The notes under the pieces: generated by a model
What the model was told of the DNA's origin: nothing
Database searches by the model: none
Seen by the model: the letters and a program-made list of their open reading frames with translations, nothing else
Assembly (NCBI GenBank): GCA_003152255.1
Contig: PLZT01000216.1
Span: 10,584-28,806 of the forward strand
Source of the DNA: Methylocystaceae bacterium
Lineage (GTDB): Bacteria > Pseudomonadota > Alphaproteobacteria > Rhizobiales > Beijerinckiaceae
DNA: 18,223 bases
Direction: 5' to 3'
Position numbers and translations under genes: made by a program
Shown: piece after piece, positions 6,073-13,994 of the stretch
How positions within the stretch are numbered: the stretch's first letter is position 1
Layout: each line of letters opens with the position of its first letter

Positions 6073-6950
6073 ACCGCCTCGCCCAGAAGCTGCGAGGTCG
6101 CCTTCGCGTCCTCGAAATCGGTTCCCATGATCCGTTCCTCGCCGCTCACGACCGCGACGACGGCCAACCGCGTCATCAGCGAGAAGATCGCGGCCGTGAC
6201 GCCACCCGTCGCCTCGAGGATCCGCTTGAGCGCGCGCTCGCCGATCTCGCTTTCCCGACGCAACGGCAAGGTGCGCTGCAAACTTCCGATCAGCGCCGCG
6301 AAATCCTGGTCGTTCCGCCAGGGCGGAAGCGCGATGGCCTCGAAGCGGCGCACGAGCTGATCGTCGGTCCTGAGCGCGTTGCGGGCCTGCTGAGTGCCGA
6401 CGCACACGAGCGGGATGCGCAGTTCGTTGCCCAGAAACCGCAGCATGTTCAGGAAGCGCGCCTGCTCGCGCACCGTGCCCGCCTGCAGACTATGCACTTC
6501 GTCGATGACCAGCATGCCCGGCCGCGCTTCCTCCAGCACGCGCAGCGCCACGTTTTCCAGCGCGCCCAGCGTGGGTCGGGTCGGCTCCGGCGCGCCGATC
6601 GCCGCTAGGAGCCGCTTGTAAAACCTCGCTTCATCCGGCCCCGACACCATCTGGACGACCACGACCGGCATGCGCTTGAGCCCATTGACGGCGTCATAAT
6701 GGGTGGGGTGATCGCGCGCGAATTTTTCGACGATCATTGTCTTGCCCATGCCGGACTCGCCGACGATCAGGAGGTTGGGCATGCGGGCCCGCTGAGGAAA
6801 CGCGATCAGGTCCTCGAGCATCGCCAGCGCCTGTTGCGCCCGCGGGTAGTTGATCCACCGGTCCGAGCGAATCCGGCGCAGGCGCTCGTCCGAACTCAGG
6901 GCCGCTATCGGGCGGCTCGAGGCGAACAAATGGTCAAAATCCTCAGTCAT
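6069..6950 (-). CDS. tniB: TniB family AAA+ ATPase (element A)
   Basis: 293 residues, full length for the family. Walker A GESGMGKT at 64-71, Walker B VIDEVH at 148-153, and the sensor region IPLVCVGTQQARNAL. The N-terminal RWINYPRAQQALAMLEDL segment is typical of TniB/TnsC-type regulators. These ATPases link the DDE transposase to the TniQ-marked target. The ATG start at 6950 overlaps the tniA stop by 8 bp and is preceded by GGAGG with a 6-nt gap. The gene looks intact. Confidence 0.9.
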   Translation of the reverse strand: MTEDFDHLFASSRPIAALSSDERLRRIRSDRWINYPRAQQALAMLEDLIAFPQRARMPNLLIVGESGMGKTMIVEKFARDHPTHYDAVNGLKRMPVVVVQMVSGPDEARFYKRLLAAIGAPEPTRPTLGALENVALRVLEEARPGMLVIDEVHSLQAGTVREQARFLNMLRFLGNELRIPLVCVGTQQARNALRTDDQLVRRFEAIALPPWRNDQDFAALIGSLQRTLPLRRESEIGERALKRILEATGGVTAAIFSLMTRLAVVAVVSGEERIMGTDFEDAKATSQLLGEAV

Positions 6951-8563
6951 CCCATTCCTCCACCTCGAAATAGGGCAAGACCAACGGCGTGTCCGCCGCC
7001 GGGGGTTCGGCGTCCCGCGAGACCTCGATGGCCTTCGCCAGCGACGATTTGGGTCGGCGCGCCGCGTCGCGCCGCATCGCCTTGGTCGTGCGCGAGGCCT
7101 CGTCCACCAACGCGCGCTGGGCGAGGATCGTCGAGAAGATCAACTCCTCGTCGACCGCCCCGCGACCCGCGTCGCGCAAGGACCGCGACGCCGCGCGGTG
7201 CTCCCAAAGCGCGATGGAAGGTCGCGTTCGGTCGGCCGGGCGCGCTTCCAGATACCCCTCCCCGACTCGCACGAAGACCACCGAGAGATCGCGCGGATCG
7301 TATTTGACGGTGAATTTTTCGGGGCCTCGCCCGAGGTGATGGCGCAGTTCGTCCGACCAATAGCGGATGTGGTGGAGATGCAGACCGTCGCGCCGCAGAA
7401 CGCGCTGCTCGGCGGGGAGAAAATCGATCAGAAACCGCCTGACATCGCCCGGCATTCGCACCGCGACCTCTCCGATGCGCGCTCGCCAGACCGCCGCCGG
7501 CGGCGCCTCGAGCGCCTTATGGATCCGCGCTTGATAGGCCCCTACGATTTCGAGGGCGAAATACGTCTCAAGCTCGCGCAAGGTCATCACCGCTTGCCGC
7601 TCCGGATCGAGATCGCCGCGCTCGCGGATGTTGGAAAAATGCGACCCGGGAATGAGATGGACCGCCCCCATCATCGTCCCGATCAGCCGTTCGATATGGC
7701 CGCCAAAGCGAGGCGTTCCCGGCGGGCGGTACACGAGATCGACGCCGTGTTCGGCGCAGGCGCGCTCGAAAGCCAAAGCGTGGAATTCGGCGCCGTTGTC
7801 GACGTGAATGACGCGGGGTATTCCCCGCGCGGGCCATTCGGCCTCAATCCCCCGAGCCGCGAGCCAACTCGTTTTGTCCATCACCGCATGGGTCAGACAA
7901 AGCGCGACCGCCGTCAACGAGGGCGGATCGAGCGAGAGATGGAATCCCATCGCCATCCGCGTGTTGACGTCGATCGCCAGCGTCAGCGTCGGCCGGCCAA
8001 TGGGAAGTCGCGTGATGGGATCGACGACGGTCACGTCCACCTTGGTGTGGTCCATCTGCACGATCGCCAGCGGCGCGGCCGCCTCCAGCGTTCCCGGCGT
8101 CGCCAGAAAAACCGGCTCTGATTTACCTTTGCCTTCGCGCCGTCGGAGCAGCTCAGCCTCGTCGTGGCGATCAAGCCAGCGACGCAGCCGGCGAATGGAC
8201 GGAACCGCCAATCCGTCGCGCCGACAATCGGCGGCGACCTCGGCCCAGAATCGCGTCAGCGTGGGACGCCGCCGCGTCGCGTAGAAGTCGCGGAAATGCT
8301 TCTCGACAATGGTGAGGACATCGGGCGCCAACGGCCGCATCCCGGAATGGGGGCCTCGACGGCGCGGCGCCAGCGCGCTGGTCCGAGCGCCCTCTCGAAA
8401 TCGCTTCAACCAGCGGAACAGCGTCCCCAAGAACCGCCATGGCGTCGCGTATCTGCTCGCCCGAAGGCCGTTCGGGCAGCGTTGAGAGAATCTCAGCCCG
8501 ACGTTGCGCGGTCGCCCAGTCCCGCCGATCGATGTTTTCGACATCCATGGACAGCCTTGCCAT
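6943..8563 (-). pseudogene. tniA: TniA family DDE transposase (element A), frameshifted by an 11-bp deletion
   Basis: The N-terminal part starts MARLSMDVENIDRRDWATAQ (ATG 8563, or ATG 8548 with AAGG upstream) and reads to AMAVLGD. There the frame breaks at about 8423. The other frame then carries LFRWLKRFREGARTSALAP, the Mu-type integrase core with the DDE residues in VQMDHT, IHVDNG and GGHIERL (35 residues between the second Asp and Glu, as expected), and a Mu-transposase C-terminal domain ending EVEEWDD. The relative at 8723-9224 contains the missing 11 bp, and restoring it gives a continuous GVGRMTLFRW helix-turn-helix. The stop overlaps tniB by 8 bp. Translation from an internal start would lose the N-terminal DNA-binding part. 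Confidence 0.85.
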
Positions 8564-8578
8564 ATCGCTGCAATCTGG

Positions 8579-8703
8579 TTCCACAAATTACGAATCAAAC
8601 TCGACGCCAGTCCCAGAAATTGTGAATCAATCCCGAAATTGTGCAATAGGAAAATCATGGGATTTCAATGAGCGAGAGTCCCATAAATTGCGACTATCCG
8701 ACA
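8579..8703 (-). repeat. right end of element A
   Basis: Four transposase-type sites in inverted orientation relative to the left end: TTCCACAAATTACGAATC at 8579, AGTCCCAGAAATTGTGAATC at 8609, AATCCCGAAATTGTGCAAT at 8628, and the terminal AGTCCCATAAATTGCGACTA at 8677, followed by TCCGACA ending at 8703. It lies directly upstream of tniA, so the tniA promoter probably lies within it and may be under transposase autoregulation (inference). Confidence 0.75.
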
Positions 8704-8722
8704 CGGCTGTTAAGGTTCCGCT

Positions 8723-9224
8723 TGTCGGAGAGCCGAAATTTGTGGGATTCAAGGCTCCGAGCGGCCGGAGCGTGCATAATTTCGGGATTCCGATTCACAA
8801 TTCATGGGACAAAAAGGGCCTAAATTTGTGGGATTCGAGCATAATTTGTGGGACTAAGTAGGGACCTCGACGGCGCGGCGCCAGCGCGCAGGTCCAAGCG
8901 CCCTCTCGAAGTCGCTTCATCCAGCGGAACAGTGTCATCCGGCCGACCCCAAGAACAGCCATGGCGTTGCGTATCTGCTCGCCCGAGGCCGTTCGGACGG
9001 AGTTGAGAGAATCTCAGCCCGACGTTGCGTGATCGCCCAGTCCCGCCGATCAATGCTGTCGACATCCACGGACAGCCTTGCCATGTCGCTGCAATCTGGT
9101 TCCACAAATTACGAATCAAACTCGACGCCAGTCCCAGAAATTGCGAATCAATCCCAAAATTGTGCAATAGGAAAATCGTTTGATTTCAATGAGCAGGAGT
9201 CCCACAAATTGCGACTATCCGACA
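8723..9224. mobile_element. 502-bp non-autonomous derivative of the element-A family
   Basis: TGTCGG at 8723 to CCGACA ending at 9224. It consists of a left end (8723-8855), a 5' fragment of tniA (about 8864-9084, matching 8354-8563 of element A) and a right end (about 9098-9224). All of tniQ, tniB and most of tniA are absent, as in a classic internal deletion derivative. Its tniA fragment keeps 11 bp that element A has lost, and has its own one-base deletion in the CGCCCGAAGGCC region. It lies 19 bp from element A in the same orientation and interrupts the tniQ of element B. Confidence 0.85.
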
Positions 9225-10319
9225 GGCCGCATCCATCAATCGCGCCAGAACGCGGCTACGCCGGTTTTCCGGCAGCGCGGCGGCAGCCGTCCAGTCGGGA
9301 TGCGCCAGGATTTGACGCGCCAGAGCGGGATAATCCCTCTCGATGCGCGTTTTCGGCCGTCCCAGGGAAGGAAACATCCTCGACGCCGCGGTGACGCCCT
9401 TGCGGCTTGCGAAGACGGCGCGGCGCGCCAACCAGTCCCTCGTCGCCGCATCAGCGCCGTCGTCTTCCACCCCGAACAGCGCGTCAAAGGCGATCAAGGT
9501 CGCCACGCGCCAGGAAATCGAAAGCCGCCCGAGCGGAAAGCTGACGCCGATAGCCTGCTGGGCCTCGGCCGGGCAGCGCCATCCACTTTCGTCGATCCAC
9601 AGCGCCAGCGCCGGCCGCGCGGCTCTGGGATCGTCGAGCGGCGCCCAAAGCGTGGAAACCGCCTCCTCGAGCCGCTTGCGGCGCTGCGAAGGTCCGCGCA
9701 CAATCGCGCCGATCCGGTCCTGGAGGGAAATCAGCGCGTCGATGAGCGCGCCGTCCTCTCCCCGCGGCGCCGCCTGCAAAGAAAACTCCTGACCGCACCG
9801 CCCGCAAACCAGCCGGGCGCGCCCGTCGCGCAGGCGGAAGGCGAGGCGAAGCCGGGCGTGGCAGCGCGAACAGCGATCCCGCAAGAGCTGGCGATGCGCG
9901 GGGCAGACGCAGCGCTCCGCCAGCAGCCAGTCCGCCCGCAGATAGTCGTCGCGTCCGGCGTCGCGATCGGCCCCGAAGCAGCCGCGGCAGACCGGCGGCG
10001 TCCGCGCAGCCATCAGCGCCCAGGGCGGGCCCTCGCTCGAGAACCAGGCCTTTGCACGCCCGGGACGCCGCCGCGCGAGCGTCAAACGCGAGAGGCGCGC
10101 CGGATCGACGCCGCAGGCCCGCGCCCAAATCGCGATGTCCTCTCTCGGCGGCGCGGCGTCGTCGATCAAGGTCGTGCGCGCGTCGCCTTCCCTGTCCGCG
10201 AAGAGTGCGCCGACCAAGCCCTCGGCGTCGAGACCATAGCGACAGGCGACCCGCCCGAGCCAGGACGACAGCAGTTCGTCGCGATAGGGGCGAGGCGCGA
10301 CCGGAAGGCGGCCCATCAT
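9186..10319 (-). pseudogene. tniQ: TniQ family protein (element B), 3' end cut off by transposon insertion
   Basis: Starts at ATG 10319, overlapping the tniB stop as ATGA. The N-terminus LPVAPRPYRDELLSSWLGRV (residues 5-24) is the TniQ signature. Zinc-binding pairs are visible: CRGC at 111-114, CPAH at 139-142, CSRC at 150-153 and CGRC at 172-175. It reads 365 native residues up to 9225. It then runs into the right terminus of the 502-bp element and picks up 12 foreign residues (CRIVAICGTPAH) before TGA 9186. The true C-terminus is lost from this position and not recognisable elsewhere in the window. The remaining protein keeps the conserved domain and might still fold. Confidence 0.8.
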
Positions 10320-11245
10320 CCCGCCGCCCGCAGCGCCGCTTTCCCGGCGCGCCGTCCCGTGGTTTGCGTCATCGAGACGAGCGGCAGGATGATGTCGTCG
10401 CCGAAACTTTGAAGGTCGAGGCGCTCTTTGCCGGACAGAATCGCTCGCTCGGCGGCGGTTTCGATCAGCCGGAGAATCCGCGCCGTGACGCCCGCCGTGA
10501 GCGCATGAACGCGCGCGCGGACTTCGACGCTTTCGATGTCGGAAGCCTGTCGCAAAGGCAAAATGGAGCCAAGGCTCTTCAGCAGCCTTGCGAAGGCGCC
10601 ATCGTTCTTCCAGCGCTCGAGATGAAAGGCCTCGAAACGCTCGGCGAGTTGCGTGTCGGTCAGAAGCGCCTGGCGTGCAAGGTCGGTTCCCGCGCAAACC
10701 AGCGGCGCTCTGAGATCATTGGCGAGGAACCGCAACGCGTTGAGGAACACGCGCTGCTGACGATAGGTGCCCGCCAACATGCCGTTCACCTCGTCGAGCA
10801 CGATCATGCGCGCTCCGACCGTGCGCAGCAGCGATCGGCATACGTCCTTTTCCCGCGCCAGCGTCCCGCCGGCGAGCGCCGGGGCGTCGACGCTGGCGAG
10901 CAGCTCGCGATAAAGATCGCGCTCGACGGGCTCCGGAGGGACTTGCGCCACGACCACCGGTCGCCGGGTGACGCCGGTCGCCTGACAGAACGTCGGCGGA
11001 TGCATGCGTTCGAATTTGCGGACGATCTTGGTTTTCCCCATGCCGGTATCGCCGAAAATCAGCAGGCAGGGCATGCGGTCGCGCGCGGGATAGTCGAGAA
11101 GCGCGTCGAGCCGATCGAGCGCCGCCTGCGCCTGATCGAATCCGATCCAGCGGTCCGCCTGGATCCATTGGATGCGCTGGCGATCCGGCAAAGCCGCGCA
11201 GCGCCGGTAGGGAGGATCGAGGTGCGCGAAATCCTCGCCGCTCAT
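10316..11245 (-). CDS. tniB: TniB family AAA+ ATPase (element B)
   Basis: 309 residues with Walker A GDTGMGKT at 65-72 and Walker B VLDEVN at 149-154, then APLVCAGTDLARQAL in the sensor region. The N-terminal DRWIGFDQAQAALDRLDALL segment matches TniB of element A. ATG 11245 is preferred over ATG 11251 because GGAGG lies 7 nt before it; the start overlaps the tniA TGA by 4 bp (ATGA). The stop overlaps the next gene in the same way. It looks intact. The expected role is ATP-dependent coupling of TniA to the target chosen by TniQ. Confidence 0.9.
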   Translation of the reverse strand: MSGEDFAHLDPPYRRCAALPDRQRIQWIQADRWIGFDQAQAALDRLDALLDYPARDRMPCLLIFGDTGMGKTKIVRKFERMHPPTFCQATGVTRRPVVVAQVPPEPVERDLYRELLASVDAPALAGGTLAREKDVCRSLLRTVGARMIVLDEVNGMLAGTYRQQRVFLNALRFLANDLRAPLVCAGTDLARQALLTDTQLAERFEAFHLERWKNDGAFARLLKSLGSILPLRQASDIESVEVRARVHALTAGVTARILRLIETAAERAILSGKERLDLQSFGDDIILPLVSMTQTTGRRAGKAALRAAG

Positions 11246-12903
11246 GACCATTCCTCCACCGGATAGATCGGGAGCTTGCTGAAATCGATCGGCGGATCAT
11301 CCGCTCTCGACTCCGCGCTCCCTTCGGACTCTCCCGAAGACGCCCGCGCGTCGGCGGCGCCGAGCGCGCGCTCGCGCCGCTCCATGAGCCGCCGCGCCTC
11401 CTTGGTCCGGCGCGACGCTTCCTCGACGATGGCGCGTTGACGTTCGATGGTCTCGAAAATCAGCGCTTCGTCGACGAGCCTCAGCCCACGCTCTTTCATG
11501 GTCGCCTGCGCCCGCCGCAGATCCCACAGCGTGATCGGCGGCCGGCAAATATTGGCGAAGCGGATCGGCAGCCAGGCGTCGTCCGGTCCCCGTAAAAACA
11601 CCTTGGAGAGGTCCCTGGGGTCCCACGCCACGCGCAGGGGCCGATCGACCCGAGCAGCCCAAACGCTCAAAACGTCGTCCCAATAGCGCAGGCCATGCAA
11701 ATGGACGCCGTCACGACGCACGGTCCTCTCCACGCTCGGCAGGAAATCTCTGGTGAAGGTTCCGACATCATGCGGCTGACGCAGCGGATGGACGCGCCGC
11801 GCGGCAGCTTCACGCCAGGCCGCGATCGGCGGAATCCCGAGCGCGCCGTGGCGAGCGGCATGGTAGCGAATAATCTCGAGCGCGAGCCATTGCTCCAGCT
11901 CGTCGAGCGTCATCGCCGAATTGGCCAGAGAGTCGTAGTCGCCGCGCGACTCGATGTCACTGAAAGTCGTACCGGGCAACAGATGGACGGCGCCCATCAT
12001 CGTGCCGATCAGGCGCTCGATATGCCCGCCATAATGCGGCGTCGCGACCGGGCGGTGGATCAGGGCGATCCCATATTCCTCGGCGCCCCGCTGCAATGCG
12101 TGCGAGCAAAACTCCTTGCCATTGTCGACGTGAATGGCGTCTGGAAGCCCGGCCGCAGGCCAGTCTCCTTCGACGTCGAGCCGGGCAAGATAAGCATTCT
12201 TCGGCAACACGAGGTTCTGGATGGCCAACGCGACCGACGTGATGGAGGGGGGCTCCAGCGTCAGATAGAAGCCGGCGACCATGCGGCTTGCCACGTCGAT
12301 CGCCAGTGTGAGCCACGGCCTCTGCAGCGGCTGGCGAGACGCCCGATCGACAACAATCACGTCGACTAAGGTGTGATCGATCTGCACGACCTCATAAGCG
12401 CGCTCGGCGACATATTCGCCGGGAACTGGTTGAAACCGATCCCGCGCCGCCTTGGCGCCTTCTCGCGCCCGGGCGATCTCGGCCGGATCGACCCTGTCGA
12501 TCCGCGCCCGCAGCGAATACCAGCACGGCGCTTTCAATCCGCGCAACCGACATAGCCTGCGCACTTCCAAGCGCAGTCGATTGACGCTTGGCTTCTGACG
12601 CGACTTGTAAAAGTCGCCGAGCGCCTCTTCGATGACGGCTTCGACCTCTTCCGGCAGGAGCCTGACCCCGCGCGGCGGCCCGGTTCGCCGGCCCAGCAAC
12701 GAGCTGGTGACAGGACGCTCACGATAGGCTTTGATGAGCTGATAAAGTCGAGCACGCTTTACGCCAAGCTGGCGGCAGGCGCGCATAACTTCGGAGGGAC
12801 TGAACTGCTCGACGGAGGCGAGTTCGCGGATCACAGCCTCCCGCGCGACCGCCTCATTCCAGGCCGCCGCATCGACCGTCGCTCTGTCCGCCTGACCAAC
12901 CAT
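11242..12903 (-). CDS. tniA: TniA family DDE transposase (element B)
   Basis: 553 residues from ATG 12903, which has AAGG 7 nt upstream. The frame stays open further upstream only because it reads the transposon end. N-terminal helix-turn-helix SPSEVMRACRQLGVKRARLY (36-55). Integrase core with Asp176 (VVQIDHT), Asp260 (IHVDNG) and Glu296 (GGHIERL), a DDE set with 35 residues between the last two. A Mu-type C-terminal beta-barrel (VAWDPRDLSKVFL) and a basic helical tail follow, ending YPVEEWS. This is the expected length and architecture of a TniA/TnsB-type transposase and it appears intact. It is the first gene of its operon, directly inside the right end. Confidence 0.92.
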   Translation of the reverse strand: MVGQADRATVDAAAWNEAVAREAVIRELASVEQFSPSEVMRACRQLGVKRARLYQLIKAYRERPVTSSLLGRRTGPPRGVRLLPEEVEAVIEEALGDFYKSRQKPSVNRLRLEVRRLCRLRGLKAPCWYSLRARIDRVDPAEIARAREGAKAARDRFQPVPGEYVAERAYEVVQIDHTLVDVIVVDRASRQPLQRPWLTLAIDVASRMVAGFYLTLEPPSITSVALAIQNLVLPKNAYLARLDVEGDWPAAGLPDAIHVDNGKEFCSHALQRGAEEYGIALIHRPVATPHYGGHIERLIGTMMGAVHLLPGTTFSDIESRGDYDSLANSAMTLDELEQWLALEIIRYHAARHGALGIPPIAAWREAAARRVHPLRQPHDVGTFTRDFLPSVERTVRRDGVHLHGLRYWDDVLSVWAARVDRPLRVAWDPRDLSKVFLRGPDDAWLPIRFANICRPPITLWDLRRAQATMKERGLRLVDEALIFETIERQRAIVEEASRRTKEARRLMERRERALGAADARASSGESEGSAESRADDPPIDFSKLPIYPVEEWS

Positions 12904-12925
12904 AGCGGCCTTCGACCGTGATGTT

Positions 12926-13042
12926 GATCCACTAAACCAGCGCAAAAAATCCAATGATTCGACTGAAATCCAATAATCCACCACGAACATGTTTCGTGTC
13001 AAATCAAATGGATAGCCGTCCACTGAATAAGCGCAAACGACA
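12926..13042 (-). repeat. right end of element B
   Basis: Four spaced sites in one orientation: GATCCACTAAACCAGCGCAA at 12926, ATCCAATGATTCGACTGAA near 12949, ATCCAATAATCCACCACGAA near 12968, and the terminal GTCCACTGAATAAGCGCAAA ending in CGACA at 13042. The block has a homologous copy with the same site spacing at about 13216-13334. Confidence 0.7.
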
Positions 13043-13047
13043 GGACC

Positions 13048-13334
13048 TGTCATTCGCGTTTCATGGGTGGACAGCCCGCTAAAATGCGATCCAGGCGTCG
13101 GATTTTCGCGCTTCATCAGTGGACTGGCTTCGCGGTTCATCGGTGGACCGCTGTCGTCGAGGCCCGTAAAATTAACGAGCCGAACGCCGGTAGACAGCGC
13201 CGTCGGGGTCTAAAGTTGGTCCACTCATCGAGCGCGAAAAAGTCCTCTGATTCGGCGCGAGTCCAACAATGAACCGCGAACCTGATTCGTGGAAAATCAA
13301 GGGATTCCAGTCCAATAATGAAACGCAAGCGACA
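13048..13334. mobile_element. 287-bp non-autonomous element with element-B-type ends
   Basis: Left terminus TGTCATTCGCGTTTCATGGG at 13048, then two more sites (GCGCTTCATCAGTGGAC and GCGGTTCATCGGTGGAC). The right side carries GGTCCACTCATCGAGCGCG, GAGTCCAACAATGAACCGCG and the terminal GTCCAATAATGAAACGCAAG, ending CGACA at 13334. The two termini are inverted repeats of each other (TGTC, then TTGCG/TTCGCG, then GTTTCAT and GGAC). It has no gene. It is in the same orientation as element B and begins exactly 5 bp after it. Confidence 0.75.
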
Positions 13335-13339
13335 GGGAA

Positions 13340-13394
13340 TGTCATTCGCGTTTCATCACTAGACAGAACCCCAAACGCCTTTCCAGGCGTCGGT
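13340..13394 (+). repeat. third element-B-type left end, truncated
   Basis: TGTCATTCGCGTTTCATCAC at 13340, followed by AGACAG and CAGGCGTCGG at 13384-13393, the same order as in the left end at 13048. It starts 5 bp after the preceding element and is cut off at 13394 by an element with TGTCAG ends. Confidence 0.7.
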
Positions 13395-13669
13395 TGTCAG
13401 CTGAACGCAATTGTTGAGACTCAAGGAGTTAGCGTAGGCAAAGAATCGGTTTTGTGAGACTGAGTCTTACGAAATCCGACTCAAGCGAGCGCCGAACATA
13501 TTGAAATGCCGTTGTTTTGTGGCCGCTACGCCCGGTTCACATGGTCTCGCCATTTCCGATCATATGACGGTCCAGTCTCAACAATTCCGACTCAGTCTCA
13601 TGAAATCCGAATCCACCAACCCATTGAAAAATATGAATCGGCAGTCTCATGAAAAACGGTCGGCTGACA
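13395..13669. mobile_element. 275-bp non-autonomous element, third end type (TGTCAG)
   Basis: Termini TGTCAGCTGAACGC at 13395 and, read inverted from 13669, TGTCAGCCGACCGT. Each end carries copies of an AGTCTCA-type site (TTGAGACTCAAGG, TTGTGAGACTGAG, CAGTCTCAACAATTCCGACT, CAGTCTCATGAAATCCGA, GCAGTCTCATGAAAAACGG). The central ~90 bp contain no gene. No transposase with these ends is in the window. A 5-bp target duplication is not evident. Confidence 0.7.
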
Positions 13670-13994
13670 ACAAACCGGCGCTATGGGTTATCATCGCGCA
13701 TGGTCCGATTCGATCCCGCCGCTTCGTTCGAACACGACATTCGCCCGTCCGACCCGCGCGGCGCGGCGCCCGTCGCCGCAGCTCGGCGGCGGTCGCGCCG
13801 GCTCGCCGAGCCGGGCCTTGAACAAACTAACCCGTTGTCATGGCTGTCTCGGGGATGGGGTGAGAGAGTCACAGAAGCAGCATGATCTTAATGCCGTAAC
13901 GGAAGCACCAATCGACGGGACGGAATCGTCCCGGCGTCTGTAGAATGGAACGATGACGAATTACGTAAGCCGCGCCTCCGACGGGAATGCAGTT
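13670..13994. other. intergenic region upstream of the phosphoesterase-STAND gene
   Basis: About 325 bp between the TGTCAG element and the next gene. The first ~150 bp are very G+C-rich and the rest is closer to 50%. No gene is supported. It contains the palindrome at 13916-13933 and a TAGAAT hexamer at 13941-13946 that could serve as a -10 box. Confidence 0.4.
13916..13946 (+). promoter_or_regulatory. candidate promoter and operator-like palindrome
   Basis: A perfect palindrome CGGGACG-GAAT-CGTCCCG (13916-13933) lies just upstream of TAGAAT (13941-13946). If that hexamer is the -10 box, transcription would start near 13953 and the palindrome would cover the -35 to -10 spacer, where a repressor could act. 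No good -35 hexamer is visible, so this is tentative. Confidence 0.25.

Larger units (their letters stand above)
4937..8703 (-). mobile_element. Tn7/Tn5053-like element A (tniA-tniB-tniQ, TGTCGG ends)
   Basis: A 3767-bp element from TGTCGG at 4937 to CCGACA ending at 8703. The ends are inverted repeats with several internal transposase-type binding sites each. It carries only three transposition genes, all transcribed leftward from just inside the right end. There is no cargo, no resolvase gene and no TnsA-type nuclease. No matching 5-bp target duplication is visible (left flank CTCCG, right flank CGGCT). The transposase gene is frameshifted, so this copy is probably immobile by itself. Confidence 0.8.
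9225..13042 (-). mobile_element. Tn7/Tn5053-like element B (tniA-tniB-tniQ), left part missing
   Basis: A second transposition module, clearly homologous in gene order and motifs to element A but divergent in sequence and in end repeats. The right terminus is GACA at 13042, preceded by GTCCACTGAATAAGCGCAAA. Inside it are further TCCA-A/C-TAA-type sites. The left side is cut by the 502-bp element at 9224. A left-end remnant of the same family sits at 4846-4899, which suggests that element A and its relative inserted into element B and that some element B sequence was then deleted (inference). Confidence 0.7.

Noticed and set aside
6850..8121. 423-codon open frame on the plus strand, antisense to tniA/tniB of element A
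   Set aside because: Arg/Pro-rich composition and complete overlap with well-supported genes; long antisense frames are expected at this G+C content.
9180..11266. Two ~400-codon open frames on the plus strand (9180-10412 and 10052-11266)
   Set aside because: Antisense shadows of tniQ and tniB of element B, with no recognisable motif.
4937..13042. CRISPR-associated transposon
   Set aside because: TniQ, TniB and TniA homologues are present, but there is no Cas gene, CRISPR array or guide-like repeat anywhere in the window.
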